A stretch of DNA of 64,000 bases from Desulfurellaceae bacterium bin18 (GCA_002238415.1 MPMI01000006.1:1-64000), one strand, 5' to 3'. Shown: positions 8,287 through 18,439, numbered from the stretch's first letter. The notes: generated by a model not told the origin, from the sequence alone. Numbers and translations are program-made.

Positions 8287-9861
8287 TTACTTCAGCCGGT
8301 TCACATCGTCCGGGTTGATCAGGTCCGGGACGGTCCAGCCGTCGATATCGTATTCCTCCATACACTGCTCGACAAATGCCTTGAGCTGATCCGCGCGGCC
8401 CATGGCCACGGCCGCCGGCAGGTTTTCGAGTTTGATGTTTTCATAGTTGCCAGCATAGTTGCGCTCGTACAGTTCGTGCCGTCCGCCAAACTCGGTCCCG
8501 ACGGCATCCCACAGAATCTTGAGCAGCTTGACGCGCTCCAGCGCATCGTAATCGTTGGAGCCGCGTAAATATTTCTCAAGATAGGGCCGCAGCTCCGGCG
8601 TTTTGAAATCTTTCACATGTGAGTTGAGATAGATCAGGCCGCTTGAAATGGTTTGCTCGATAATCTCTTTGATACGGGGGTAGGCAACCGGGGCCAGGAC
8701 GCGGTAGGCCAGGCCGTATTCCGTGTTGGGCTGGAGGGCACCGTTGACCCATTGGTCGGGGGTCTTGGTCATGGCCTCGGTCAGACCCCAAAACATATGC
8801 CGCCAGGCCAGCACCTCACCGACCTGCACCTGGGCGCTGCGCTGGTCCTGTATGCCAACCGCCTCTATGGCTTTCAGCAAGACCCCGGCCAGAAAGTCCA
8901 GCTTGACCGCGAAACGGGTGCAGCCATGCAGGGTAAAGCGCGGGATAAAACCCGAGCCGGGGAAAAAGGTGTTGGCCTTATCCAGGTCGCGGTAGACAAA
9001 CAGATTCTCCCAGGGGATGAGGACTTTATCCAACACCAGAATGGCATCGTTCTCATCCAGGCGGGAAGACAGCGGATAGTCGAACGGACTGCCCAGGGTG
9101 GCAGCGTGCAATTCATACGACGGACGACAGATCAGCTTCACGCCGGCACTCTGCATGGGAATCATGGCAAACAGCGCCATCTCGGGTTTGCCCAGAGGCG
9201 TCGGCCCGTAAAAGCCGATGAAATTATGATGCGTCAGGGCGGAGCCGGTCGCGACCACCTTGGCGCCGCTGACTATGACCCCCGCGTCGGTTTCTTTTTC
9301 CACCCGCACATAGACATCGTTGACGTCATCCGGAGATTTGGTCTTATCAACCGGCGGGTTCACCAGGGCGTGGTTGAGAAACAGGCAGCGCTCCTGAGTG
9401 TCACGATACCAGCGTAAGGCATTGTCCTGATAGGGCGCATAGAACTCGGCGTTGGCGCCCAGGGTGCCGGTCAGGCTGGCCTTGTAGTCCGGCGAGCGTC
9501 CCATCCAGCCGTAGGAGATGCGAGCCCACTCGGCAATGGCGTCCCGGCTGCCGACCAGATCCTCCGTGCTCTTCGGTACCTTGTAAAACTTATGCGTGAA
9601 CCCGCCATTCCCGGTATCTGTCGGCGTGCTGAGCGTCGGTGCTTTCTGCGGGTCGTGCAGCGCGTCATACATGCGCGCCAGCATGCGGGCGGAATTCCGA
9701 AAGGCCGGGTGCTGAGTGACGTCTTTGACGCGCTCGCCATAGATCCAGACCTCTCGGTCGTCCCGCAGGCTGTCAAGGAATTCCTGGCCGGTCAGGGGTC
9801 GTTGTCCGGGCTCGCCGTCGGTGTGCGACCTCGGGTCGGTGGCCGGTGTCTGTTGACTCAT
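8287..9861 (-). CDS. 4-hydroxyphenylacetate 3-monooxygenase-type flavin-dependent hydroxylase (HpaB family)
   Basis: A 524-residue protein matching the HpaB family, which uses FADH2 from a separate reductase to ortho-hydroxylate phenols. It shows the N-terminal [20 protein letters not shown] signature, a DKTKSPDDV segment and the [20 protein letters not shown] region of the flavin site. ATG 9861 was chosen because GGAGGACAG precedes it; the frame is open to 9954 without good support. No HpaC-type reductase is nearby. It follows the acyl-CoA carboxylase gene on the same strand with a 93-base gap, so cotranscription is possible. Some family members instead act on CoA esters (4-hydroxybutyryl-CoA dehydratase), but no iron-sulfur cysteine set was recognised. 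Confidence 0.85.
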   Translation of the reverse strand: MSQQTPATDPRSHTDGEPGQRPLTGQEFLDSLRDDREVWIYGERVKDVTQHPAFRNSARMLARMYDALHDPQKAPTLSTPTDTGNGGFTHKFYKVPKSTEDLVGSRDAIAEWARISYGWMGRSPDYKASLTGTLGANAEFYAPYQDNALRWYRDTQERCLFLNHALVNPPVDKTKSPDDVNDVYVRVEKETDAGVIVSGAKVVATGSALTHHNFIGFYGPTPLGKPEMALFAMIPMQSAGVKLICRPSYELHAATLGSPFDYPLSSRLDENDAILVLDKVLIPWENLFVYRDLDKANTFFPGSGFIPRFTLHGCTRFAVKLDFLAGVLLKAIEAVGIQDQRSAQVQVGEVLAWRHMFWGLTEAMTKTPDQWVNGALQPNTEYGLAYRVLAPVAYPRIKEIIEQTISSGLIYLNSHVKDFKTPELRPYLEKYLRGSNDYDALERVKLLKILWDAVGTEFGGRHELYERNYAGNYENIKLENLPAAVAMGRADQLKAFVEQCMEEYDIDGWTVPDLINPDDVNRLK

Positions 9862-9954
9862 AGTCTGTCCTCCACGCTCACCTGCTGCGGTCTGCTTCTG
9901 TCTATAGGGCGGACCGGGCTTCGGCAAGTTCGAGCGGGGTGGCTGCCCAGCCAC

Positions 9955-12900
9955 CTATGGCCGAAACTGCAAGGCCCTGGGCACGAGTCGCGTCGGCTGA
10001 GCCACCACCTGATAGGCGGTTTCCACCCATTCACAGATATAGCGACGGGTATCCCTGGGGTCGATCATTTCTTCGATCTGGAATTTGTTCAACGGGCCGA
10101 GCGGTCCCCGGACGCTCTCGATACGGGCGTTGAGTTCCGCACGGAAGGCGACTGGATCGTCCGCTTCTGCCAACTGCCGTTTATAGGCCGCTTCGATGCC
10201 GCCTTCGGGTGGAATCCCGCCGACATCCGCAGCCGGCCAGGTGACACGCATCGAGGGTTCTGAGCGCGGGGTGGCATAATTATTCCCGGCAACGCCAAAG
10301 CTGCGGCGCATCAGAACGGTAAAGATGGGGACACGGACCTGGGCGAAGGCAATCATCCATTCTGCCCCTTTGCGAATCGTGCCCGTTTTCTCGTGCTCCA
10401 GGCCGACCGCGAAGCCAGGGTTATCGACCAGGTTCAAGAGCGGCAGATGAAACAGATCGCACAAATCCAGGTGGCGCGTCAGCTTGTCGCAGCCGTCGGC
10501 GGTGAGCGCGCCGCCGTTGGCATGCTGGCTGTCAGAAGCAATCACCCCCAGAGGATAACCGTTGAACCGCACGAACCCGGTCACCTGATCGGTCCCCCAC
10601 AAGGGACCGATCTCAAAAAAAGAATCCCGGTCGGCCATTAACCTGATGGCCTGCCGAATGTCAAAGGTCGTGGTGCGTTTTCTGGCAATGAGGGTCGCCA
10701 GTTCCTCTTCACGCCGGTCAATCGGATCATTCGCGCTGGCCGCGTGTACGGGCGGAACCTCGTATACGCTGGAGGGCAGATAGGACAGAAACGTCCGGGT
10801 CATCTCCATGGCTTCTTCTTCGGATTCTGCCAGATTGTCTACCGCACCATTCGTACAGTGAATATGCCAGCCGCCGAGTTCCTCCTTGGTGATATCGTAG
10901 CCCATGGCATGTGAGACAACCGGCGGTCCGGCGACAAAGAGTTGGGCGATATCACGCACCATGACCGAGAAGTGGCCCAGGACGGCCTTGGCCGCGCCAA
11001 TGCCGACCACGCTGCCGAGCAACAGATTGACCACCGGTGTGGTCGCGAGTTGCTCGGCGTACATGCTGCTGCCCAGGTGTCCGGGTAGATACGATCCGCC
11101 CCCACCTGCCACCCGCGGCCTGCCGGCTTTGATGGCGCCCGCGCTTTCCTTGGCGCTGCTCTCCCCCTCTTTTTTCTGGGCTGGCACCATAGCTGCAACA
11201 CTGCCCCCACCGGACGAGCCGTCCAGCAGCCGTATCGAGGGCAGACGCATTTCCGTTGCCAGACGGTCCAGATAGCCGCTCTTTGCAGCGATCGCCCCAT
11301 CGGCATGGCCTCCCCGAGACGTGAAATCATCGGCGCATACCACGACACCCCGCCGGTCTATTTTCCCCCAGCCACCAACACTGTTTGCCGGGGTAAACCC
11401 CACGATGGCCCCATCTTCATCATAGGACGCAAAACCCGCGACACTGCCGACCTCCCGAAAGGAGCCCTCGTCCAGCAACAGCTCAACCCGCTCCCGGCAG
11501 GTCAGCTTGCCGCGAGAGCGTTGGCGCACCACGCCGGGGTCGTCGGAGCCGGGCTCCAAGCGCTGTTTGGCAAATTTCCGGAGGAGCGCGACCTCTTCCA
11601 GTACGGCCTTCCAGGGCTGTGTACTCTCTTTCGCTTGAGGGGTAACGGCGTGCGACGGAGACACGACCGCCACCACCTGTCCTGCGGCGACGGTGTCCCC
11701 GGCCTGGAGCGGTTGCAGTGCCGCTATGACACCGGCACATCCTGCCGTGACCAGGGTTTCCATCTTCATGGCACTCACGACCAGCAGCGTGTCACCGGGC
11801 GACACGGTGTCGCCCACACCCACACTGACCTCCACCACAGAACTCTCCAGTGGGCAGTGCACGGATTCCTGGCCCTCGGCCACCTCCAGGGCTGGCAGGC
11901 GTGCAGTCGGCACGGCAACCGGTCCCGGAGCCGTCATGCCCAGCCTGGCAGCCTGCTGCTCCAGCAAGGCAAGAGCGCTGCCTTCCGCCGCGGAGAAAGA
12001 CGCGGAGCTCAACTCCGGGGTCTCTGCCAATAATGATGTTCTGGCATCGCCGGCCCGAACGGACGGATGGGCGAGGATGGCGCGCAGTTGGTGCAAATTG
12101 GTGCGCAGACCACCAAGATGGAACTCATCCAGCGTCTGCCGCGTGCGTGTCATTGCGGCGGCGTAAGAACCGGCCGTGCAGATGAGTTTCGCCAGCAAGG
12201 GGTCGAACTGCGGCGGTGGGGCATAGCCCAGATAGCCACACCCATCCACCCGGATGCCCGCGCCCGAGGGTTCCTTATAGGCCGTAATACTCCCCGTACT
12301 CGCGGCAACGACACGGGCCTGCACGGCAAAACTGCGCGGCCGGCCGACTGTCTGCTGGTCACTCAGACCGAGCGAGGCGAGCGTTTCACCCGCGGCGATA
12401 CGAAACTGGGCCTCGACAAGGTCAATACCGGTGACCTGTTCGGTGACCGTATGCTCAACCTGAATCCGCGGATTACATTCAATAAAAAAATACTCGCCGG
12501 TCTCGGGCGAGACCAGGAACTCGACTGTACCGGCATTCGCATACGAGGCGGCCTTCACCAGGGTGATCGCAGCGGTAAGCATCTGCTCTCGCAGGGCGGG
12601 GTCCAGCCCCGGAGCGGGGGCCACCTCGACGACCTTCTGGTGGCGCAATTGGACCGAACAGTCGCGTTCGTGCAGATGGACCACATTGCCGGATGAATCC
12701 GCCAGAATTTGGACTTCGATGTGCCTGGGCCGGGCGATCAGCCTTTCGAGAAAGACGGCTCCGTCACCGAATGCGGCCTGGGCTTCGCTGCAACAGCGCT
12801 CAAATGCCTCAGTCATCTGCTCGGCTCTCTCGACGACCCGCATACCGCGCCCCCCACCCCCGGCTGCGGCCTTGAGCATCACCGGATATCCAAGATCGTG

Positions 12901-13347
12901 GGCCAGCTTTTCTGCTTCCCGCGCTGACTCGATGGGTTTGGCGCTACCGGGGACAACGGGAATGTCCAGCGACTCGGCAAGCGTCCGCGCTCTGACTTTA
13001 TCGCCGAATAAGGCCAGCGTTTCCGGCGACGGACCGATAAACGCGACTCCCTCGGCGGCGCACAACGCAGCAAAAGGGGCGTTTTCGGACAAGAAACCAT
13101 AGCCGGGGTGCAGACAGTCACACCCGCGTGATTTGGCGGTCTGGACGAGCATGTCCGCGTTTAAATATGCCGCAACAGCGTCCGCCGCCGTACCGATCTC
13201 ATGACTTTCCGTCATACAGCGGGTATGTAGCGAAAGCGCATCAATAGCCGGATACACCCCGACCGATTCCAGGCCCAAGGCCGTTGCCGATTTAGCAATG
13301 CGAATGGCGATTTCGCCACGGTTAGCGATCAAGACACGTGTATGCAC
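9955..13347 (-). CDS. Single-chain biotin-dependent acyl-CoA carboxylase
   Basis: A 1130-residue fusion carrying all carboxylase activities. The N-terminal biotin carboxylase (about 1-445) has ANRGEIAIRI, the glycine-rich ATP loop GGGGRGMRV and ECNPRIQVEHTVTE. The biotin carrier domain has the lysine in AMKMET at residue 528. The C-terminal carboxyltransferase (about 590-1130) is of the PccB type, with KLTCRERVELLLDEGSF and FVRFNGYPLGVIASD. This order matches the single-chain long-chain acyl-CoA carboxylases known from mycobacteria and some proteobacteria, rather than the usual separate alpha and beta subunits. A Ser/Lys/Gly-rich insertion (KKEGESSAKESAGAIKAG) lies in the carboxyltransferase half. 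The product would be a malonyl-, methylmalonyl- or longer dicarboxylic-CoA. Confidence 0.9.
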   Translation of the reverse strand: MHTRVLIANRGEIAIRIAKSATALGLESVGVYPAIDALSLHTRCMTESHEIGTAADAVAAYLNADMLVQTAKSRGCDCLHPGYGFLSENAPFAALCAAEGVAFIGPSPETLALFGDKVRARTLAESLDIPVVPGSAKPIESAREAEKLAHDLGYPVMLKAAAGGGGRGMRVVERAEQMTEAFERCCSEAQAAFGDGAVFLERLIARPRHIEVQILADSSGNVVHLHERDCSVQLRHQKVVEVAPAPGLDPALREQMLTAAITLVKAASYANAGTVEFLVSPETGEYFFIECNPRIQVEHTVTEQVTGIDLVEAQFRIAAGETLASLGLSDQQTVGRPRSFAVQARVVAASTGSITAYKEPSGAGIRVDGCGYLGYAPPPQFDPLLAKLICTAGSYAAAMTRTRQTLDEFHLGGLRTNLHQLRAILAHPSVRAGDARTSLLAETPELSSASFSAAEGSALALLEQQAARLGMTAPGPVAVPTARLPALEVAEGQESVHCPLESSVVEVSVGVGDTVSPGDTLLVVSAMKMETLVTAGCAGVIAALQPLQAGDTVAAGQVVAVVSPSHAVTPQAKESTQPWKAVLEEVALLRKFAKQRLEPGSDDPGVVRQRSRGKLTCRERVELLLDEGSFREVGSVAGFASYDEDGAIVGFTPANSVGGWGKIDRRGVVVCADDFTSRGGHADGAIAAKSGYLDRLATEMRLPSIRLLDGSSGGGSVAAMVPAQKKEGESSAKESAGAIKAGRPRVAGGGGSYLPGHLGSSMYAEQLATTPVVNLLLGSVVGIGAAKAVLGHFSVMVRDIAQLFVAGPPVVSHAMGYDITKEELGGWHIHCTNGAVDNLAESEEEAMEMTRTFLSYLPSSVYEVPPVHAASANDPIDRREEELATLIARKRTTTFDIRQAIRLMADRDSFFEIGPLWGTDQVTGFVRFNGYPLGVIASDSQHANGGALTADGCDKLTRHLDLCDLFHLPLLNLVDNPGFAVGLEHEKTGTIRKGAEWMIAFAQVRVPIFTVLMRRSFGVAGNNYATPRSEPSMRVTWPAADVGGIPPEGGIEAAYKRQLAEADDPVAFRAELNARIESVRGPLGPLNKFQIEEMIDPRDTRRYICEWVETAYQVVAQPTRLVPRALQFRP

Positions 13348-13512
13348 TATCAGTCATCCCCCTCTCCGACTCCTTTTGTCTCCTATTCATTGCACGAGAA
13401 CATATCATAGGTGAAGGAGGGTAACGGCAACATATACATCCGCCGTCCGATTCTTACAGGAGGGTATCAGCCGAGAACCGGCTTGGTGTGCTGCGAGAGG
13501 AAAGGGGAAAAG

Positions 13513-13585
<73 letters not shown>

Positions 13586-13638
13586 ACAGTGGCAAACGAA
13601 TGGAGGTTGGGTCAGTGCGTTAGTGCGTTAGTGCAGAA

Positions 13639-13667
13639 ATATTGCCATGTTCTCCGGCAGGCGTCAA
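13639..13667 (-). promoter_or_regulatory. Candidate sigma-70 promoter for tRNA-Ala
   Basis: On the minus strand, TTGACG (13662-13667) is followed after 17 bases by CAATAT (13639-13644), about 54 bases before the tRNA 5' end. The -35 box is close to consensus and the -10 is weak. A short tandem repeat of AGTGCGTT lies between it and the tRNA. Confidence 0.4.
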
Positions 13668-13681
13668 CTCACAGACAGGCC

Positions 13682-16261
13682 CTATTGCGGACCAATGGCA
13701 ATGGCAAACGGCTTCTTCCCGACTTCAACTGTGTCGACGACTTGTTGAGCAAGCGTACTGAAGACCTGGACGACCTCACCCTCGTCTGTCCTGGAGCCGA
13801 ACATCGTCGTATAGCCTCGCAGGCCGTTTGGCGTAATCGCGATGGTGTACGGTTCGTTATTAACCGCATTGAAGCGTGGATTAAAAGCCACATTAAAAGA
13901 CGGGGTGCTGAGTTCCGGATCAATGTCTTCCTCCGTTATCACCGATACGGTTGCGTCAAGGAAGTTTGCGACAAAAGCATCCGTCCTCAGCTCCCGTTTC
14001 ACCAATTCCAGTGCCGTTTCAGGTATCACGGCTACCCCGGCAGGCTGCACCCCGACTTGCAGATGCTGCACCCCGTCCTCGTCAGGGTTGGTATCAACGA
14101 CGGTGTTCGTTGCGGTATCGATAAAGGAAACCGTGTCTCCCGTGTAATCGATCTCATCGCTCTCATCGGGATCTCCGAAATTCGTCACATAGACGCGCGT
14201 CCCATCTACACTGACCGCGACCCCGAGCGGCCTCTCTCCCACCACAAGCGGGTCAGGCAGGGGAGTATGCGTCGTCAGGTCAATCACGGTGACGGTGTTA
14301 TCGTCAAAGTTCGGCACATATGCGGTTGTCCCATCCGGGGTGACGGCAATGGACTGCGGACTCTTGCCCACTGCGATGGTTGTGGTCTGTGTCCGTGTGG
14401 CGGTATCAATAACGGAAACATTATTGTCCTCAATATTCGTTACATAGGCGGTAGCCCCGTCCGGGGCAAAGGCAACCCCCTGCGGCTCATCGCCAACCTC
14501 GATTATCGCAACCACGGTCTTTGGGTCAGCATTGATGTTGATAACGGAAACCGTATTGTCTCCAGCATTCGCGACATACGCCTCATTCCCGTCCGGGCTG
14601 ACCGCGATGCCGCGTGGGCGGTCACCAACCGGGATCGTCTGAGTCACCTCGTTCGTGTCCGTCCTGACGACAGCCACGGCGTCGTCATTCACCAGAGTTA
14701 CATAGGCCTTGGCTCCTGTCTCCTCTCCGCAGGCACTCGTATCGAGCAGGCAGAAGTCGTGGTCGGTCTCCTCGTCCCTGAAACAACTCAGGTCGCCCTC
14801 ACCAAACCCAAGCGTCTGACAGCTCAGTTCGCCAAGCGCCTCTCTATCACATTCCTCTCCAACATCTCGTCCACCGTTGCCACACAGAGGCCAGGGCAAA
14901 AAACACTGGCAGCTCTCGTTCCAGAGAAACCCGGCGTCCACCGTTATTGTTTCATCCTCGCCCCTGGCCTTGATATCCACATCCTGAAGGGTCAATAATG
15001 AGCCGGTCACTGTTATACTGCTCTCTTCGGTCAGCTTAAAATCGTCGAGCAACTCGGCATCGCCCAGGCGGACCACGGAGACTTCGTGATCGAAAATCCG
15101 GGTCTCAGCCGGGTCCGCAGTGTCCCGGATTTCGACGCCAATAGTCCGCGCGCCGCTGGGAATCAGATTAAAATTGATGAGGCCGCCAAAACCGGTATTC
15201 GGGGGCGCCACTGCGGGGAAAGCGGCCTTGACATCAGGCCGGTCCGAGCAACACGGAATTTCCTCCCCAACCTCGATCGGGGTATCGCCGTCTATCCGCA
15301 GCGAAACACGATCAATCTCGGCATCGGTGTTTCTGGTAAACGCCCAGCCGGACACCAGCCCGATCCCCCCTGCCGTGACCTGGGTCACAACCGTCGCTTC
15401 CAGTGGCGGTGGATTTTCAAAGACCGCGGTGATCTGACTAGCATTTTCGTCTGCGGTGTCATCCCCGCCGTCTGCGACCTCATCTTCACTGCCTGCCGTC
15501 TCCTCCTCCCCGTCTGAAGTCTCGTTCTCCTCGCTTGTGGTCTCCTCTTCCCCGTCTGCTGTCTCATCCTCTTCGACCGGGGTCACATCTTCCCCAGTCG
15601 CCACTATCCGTGAGCCGACCACGGCCAGTTGCTGGATATTGGGCTGCCATTTTAACCAGAGTTCGCCCGATGCCCGCTCGTTGCTGTGCTTATCACGGAA
15701 AGTGACGTTCTGGAGCATAAGCTCCTGCGTTTCAGGGTTGATCTCGTGACTGGTGGAGCCGATCAAACTCGGAAGCTCAAGGAATGTATAGCCGGCCGGG
15801 CGGACGACGGTCACGGTGTGTTCGATAATTTCACTCTCAACGCCCTCGGCGGATATCGTAATGCGAACCGTATATTGTCCCTTCGCCTGGTCCGCTCCCC
15901 TCTCCTCCGAGCCTTCTCCGATGCCACTGAGTTCCCCGAAGTTAAACACCTGCCCAAAGCCGCTCTTGAGCGCGTGCTCGCCATACTCTTCCTGGACATC
16001 TCTCCGATCGACACAGCAGGGAATCTCACCGGAGTCCTGGCCATCAATGGAAAGCTGAATGGTAACGGGCAGCGCAACCGGATTGTCGGGATCGTCGGAG
16101 ACCGCAAACGCCCAGCCGGAAATGAGCCGAACCCCACTCACAAACTGGTCCTCGCCCGGATTCTCTAATACTGCCTGAATCCCAGCCCAAGCCGTACGTG
16201 TTGCCCCTACGGTCAGGAGAAGGGAAACAATAACGGACAGCATGACACATCGTTTATTCAT
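13682..16261 (-). CDS. Secreted YVTN beta-propeller protein with duplicated Cys-rich module
   Basis: An 859-residue protein with a signal peptide (1-26, ending TAWA). Two related modules follow, at about 27-215 and 277-450; each has an LExP/FENP start, a SGWAF strand and an EIPCCxDRxDV segment (79-89 and 334-344). They are joined by a very acidic Glu/Asp/Thr linker (about 224-275). Residues 460-511 form a Cys-rich CGNG..GEECD segment with LSCQTLGF, like those on secreted proteins of myxobacteria and relatives. The C-terminal 340 residues are YVTN-type propeller repeats (VGDRPRGIAVSPDG, AYVTNI and so on), probably one blade set. It is likely surface-exposed or periplasmic; ligand unknown. It starts three bases before the lpxI stop region, so it may share the envelope operon transcript. 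Confidence 0.85.
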   Translation of the reverse strand: MNKRCVMLSVIVSLLLTVGATRTAWAGIQAVLENPGEDQFVSGVRLISGWAFAVSDDPDNPVALPVTIQLSIDGQDSGEIPCCVDRRDVQEEYGEHALKSGFGQVFNFGELSGIGEGSEERGADQAKGQYTVRITISAEGVESEIIEHTVTVVRPAGYTFLELPSLIGSTSHEINPETQELMLQNVTFRDKHSNERASGELWLKWQPNIQQLAVVGSRIVATGEDVTPVEEDETADGEEETTSEENETSDGEEETAGSEDEVADGGDDTADENASQITAVFENPPPLEATVVTQVTAGGIGLVSGWAFTRNTDAEIDRVSLRIDGDTPIEVGEEIPCCSDRPDVKAAFPAVAPPNTGFGGLINFNLIPSGARTIGVEIRDTADPAETRIFDHEVSVVRLGDAELLDDFKLTEESSITVTGSLLTLQDVDIKARGEDETITVDAGFLWNESCQCFLPWPLCGNGGRDVGEECDREALGELSCQTLGFGEGDLSCFRDEETDHDFCLLDTSACGEETGAKAYVTLVNDDAVAVVRTDTNEVTQTIPVGDRPRGIAVSPDGNEAYVANAGDNTVSVININADPKTVVAIIEVGDEPQGVAFAPDGATAYVTNIEDNNVSVIDTATRTQTTTIAVGKSPQSIAVTPDGTTAYVPNFDDNTVTVIDLTTHTPLPDPLVVGERPLGVAVSVDGTRVYVTNFGDPDESDEIDYTGDTVSFIDTATNTVVDTNPDEDGVQHLQVGVQPAGVAVIPETALELVKRELRTDAFVANFLDATVSVITEEDIDPELSTPSFNVAFNPRFNAVNNEPYTIAITPNGLRGYTTMFGSRTDEGEVVQVFSTLAQQVVDTVEVGKKPFAIAIGPQ

Positions 16262-16264
16262 GAT

Positions 16265-17095
16265 TTATTCAGTCGCCTCTTCCACAGTTTGCGCTCCCAC
16301 CGCAGCCACCCGAATTCCCATTTCCTGGGCACGCTCCAGCAGTGTCAAGCGCTCCAGCATGAGCGTCTTGCCAGCCTCGATGGCTAAAACGGCAGCCTTG
16401 ACCTCGTGCATGACCGCGATGGTATCGGGTCCAACGGCTGGAACGTCAAAGCGTAAATCCTGTTGCGGCTTACTGACTTTCACCACAATACTGCCTTCCC
16501 CGCCCAATGCGCCACCGCGCCGAATGGCGGCGTTTGTGCCCTCAACGCCTTCAACCGCCAGGATCGTGCCGCGCTTGACGACGACGCTCTGTCCGATATC
16601 CCAGCGACCAATCTCTTTTGCCACCGCGACCCCGAGCTGGATATCCTGCCACTGCTGCGCATCCGGCTCAGCGCGGGTCAATACCCCTTCCTGGGGCACA
16701 AGAGATGAGAGGAAGCGGGTGGATTCGACAATCGTAATCCCCTCGTCTTCAAGTTCCTGTGCCACTCCACGCAGGATCACGTCATCCTTCAGATTGGGCA
16801 GTTTGCTAATGAAAGCCAGCCCGCGTGCATCGGGCTGTATCTGGGTCATGGCACCCGTTTTATAGATGCCCCCAGCCATAACGGCCTGGGTCACCTCTGC
16901 CTCGTGGAAGGTGGTAATAATTTTTCCGAGTTCTCCGACCCGCACCCAGGTGACGTGGGACGTGTGCTCGTGAATAGCCTGAGGCGTTTCCCCCTGGTGA
17001 GCGACGGCAATGACCTCAACCCCCTCTGCACGGGCCGCCGCGCAGAAGAGAAGCGGGAATTGTCCATTGCCTGCAATGAGACCAAGACGCGCCAT
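16265..17095 (-). CDS. lpxI: UDP-2,3-diacylglucosamine pyrophosphatase LpxI
   Basis: A 276-residue protein of the LpxI (DUF1009) family, which hydrolyses UDP-2,3-diacylglucosamine to lipid X and UMP at the inner membrane face, replacing LpxH in many alpha- and deltaproteobacteria. The sequence opens with GLIAGNGQFPLLF and has MAGGIYK near residue 80, the DVGQSVVVKRG-like middle segment (GQSVVVKRGTILAVEG) and the conserved C-terminal FDVPAVGPDTI. It lies 34 bases downstream of lpxA and just upstream of the YVTN gene. lpxB, its usual neighbour, is absent. Confidence 0.92.
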   Translation of the reverse strand: MARLGLIAGNGQFPLLFCAAARAEGVEVIAVAHQGETPQAIHEHTSHVTWVRVGELGKIITTFHEAEVTQAVMAGGIYKTGAMTQIQPDARGLAFISKLPNLKDDVILRGVAQELEDEGITIVESTRFLSSLVPQEGVLTRAEPDAQQWQDIQLGVAVAKEIGRWDIGQSVVVKRGTILAVEGVEGTNAAIRRGGALGGEGSIVVKVSKPQQDLRFDVPAVGPDTIAVMHEVKAAVLAIEAGKTLMLERLTLLERAQEMGIRVAAVGAQTVEEATE

Positions 17096-17129
17096 GGGCT
17101 CGGACGCTCGCTAGAGGGGCACAACGCGG

Positions 17130-17957
17130 TTAGCCAAGATCATCTTCGCTCTCTTGGCCGGCATTCCGTCGCGGACGACAAATACCTCGTTGTGAGCTGG
17201 CAATGAAATCAGTCAAATGGACGACCTCGGGGGATGACGCCTGTTCCTGACGTGTGCGGTCGGCCGCCTCTTTCAGCGTCAATCCCTCGGCGAAAAGCGT
17301 CCGATAGGCTTTTTTGAGCGCGTTCAGTTGTTCCTCGCCGAACCCACGCCGTTTGAGTCCGATGAGATTCAGCCCAAACAAACGGGCTCGGTCTCCCTGG
17401 GCAACGCAGTACGGCGGCACATCGAGAGAGACCATCGCCCCCCCACCGAGGTAGGCCGACTCCCCAACCCGCGTAAACTGATGGATGGCGGCCAGCCCAC
17501 CCACGCCAACATAATCTTCGAGTAGCACGTGGCCGGCCAGGGTCGCGCAGTTCGCCAGAATCACATTGTTTCCGATCTGACAGTCGTGGCCCACATGGGA
17601 GTACACCATGAAGAGATTATCATTCCCAATCCGCGTGACCAGCCCGCCACCGGTGGTCCCGGTATTTAATGTGGCGAATTCACGGATGGTATTGCGATCA
17701 CCAATGGTGAGACGACTGTCCTCCCCCTGATATTTCTTATCCTGCGGAATCGCACCAACGCTCGCGAATTGAAAAATCTGATTCTCGCAGCCAATCGTCG
17801 TGTGCCCCTCAACCACGCTATGCGGCCCGATGCTGGAATCCCGGCCAATATGGACCTGCTGGCCAATCACGGCATAGGGTCCGACCCGCACCCCATGATC
17901 CAACTCCGCGCCAGGGGCGATCACCGCCGACGGATGGATCGCGGTCTCGGTACTCAC
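17130..17957 (-). CDS. lpxA: Acyl-ACP--UDP-N-acetylglucosamine O-acyltransferase LpxA
   Basis: A 275-residue left-handed beta-helix acyltransferase catalysing the first step of lipid A synthesis. Hexapeptide repeats fill roughly residues 8-195 (HPSAVIAPGAELDHGVRVGP and on). The catalytic histidine lies in YSHVGHDCQIGNN, and the C-terminal helical part (LNLIGLKRRGF, ALKKAYRTLF) is typical of LpxA. The length is slightly above the usual 260. The start overlaps the fabZ stop by four bases (ATGA), indicating translational coupling. Confidence 0.94.
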   Translation of the reverse strand: MSTETAIHPSAVIAPGAELDHGVRVGPYAVIGQQVHIGRDSSIGPHSVVEGHTTIGCENQIFQFASVGAIPQDKKYQGEDSRLTIGDRNTIREFATLNTGTTGGGLVTRIGNDNLFMVYSHVGHDCQIGNNVILANCATLAGHVLLEDYVGVGGLAAIHQFTRVGESAYLGGGAMVSLDVPPYCVAQGDRARLFGLNLIGLKRRGFGEEQLNALKKAYRTLFAEGLTLKEAADRTRQEQASSPEVVHLTDFIASSQRGICRPRRNAGQESEDDLG

Positions 17958-18439
17958 GCTGGCGTCTCGCTTTCCGGGTCCACATCAACAACCGTGAATT
18001 CGAGTTCCGCCGCGACCTGCCCGTCAACCCGAGCGGTACCCTGCATTTTCCAGAACGTGCTGCGGCGGCGCAGGATTTCCACTTCCATCAACAACTGATC
18101 ACCAGGGACGACCTGGCGTCGAAAGCGAACACGGTCGAGCCCGGTCAACATCGCGAGCCGGTGCGGCGACTGGACGGACAACCGGGGAGGAACAGCCGTC
18201 TCCGCGGACGAATCGACGGACGACCGCGCCAGAATGCCGCCGGCCTGCACGACGGCTTCGCAGATGAGCACGCCGGGCATAAGCGGGTGGTCGGGGAAGT
18301 GGCCAACAAAGAACGGCTCGTTGATCGTCACGTTTTTGAGCGCGACGATACGTTGACCGGCGGAGAGTTCCACCACCCGGTCAACGAGGAGGAACGGGTA
18401 GCGATGGGGGAGAACAGAGGCGACAGTGGGATGGTCCAT
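17954..18439 (-). CDS. fabZ: 3-hydroxyacyl-ACP dehydratase FabZ
   Basis: A 161-residue hot-dog fold dehydratase supplying acyl chains for fatty acid and lipid A synthesis. LPHRYPFLLVDRV lies near the N-terminus and the active-site helix GHFPDHPLMPGVLICEA carries the catalytic His and Glu. FRRQVVPGDQL follows after an unusually long Ser/Pro-rich loop (about residues 80-100). I chose ATG 18439 because homologues begin with a short lead before LPHRYP; an upstream start at 18511 would overlap the ompH gene. The ribosome site is weak, so coupling to the gene upstream is likely. Confidence 0.92.
   Translation of the reverse strand: MDHPTVASVLPHRYPFLLVDRVVELSAGQRIVALKNVTINEPFFVGHFPDHPLMPGVLICEAVVQAGGILARSSVDSSAETAVPPRLSVQSPHRLAMLTGLDRVRFRRQVVPGDQLLMEVEILRRRSTFWKMQGTARVDGQVAAELEFTVVDVDPESETPA

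Noticed and set aside
8121-8290. Open frame after the amidohydrolase that looks coding-like (GVLAEPMLGYQRETLF)
   Set aside because: Could be a gene remnant, but it has no start codon context and no recognised family. Too weak to annotate.
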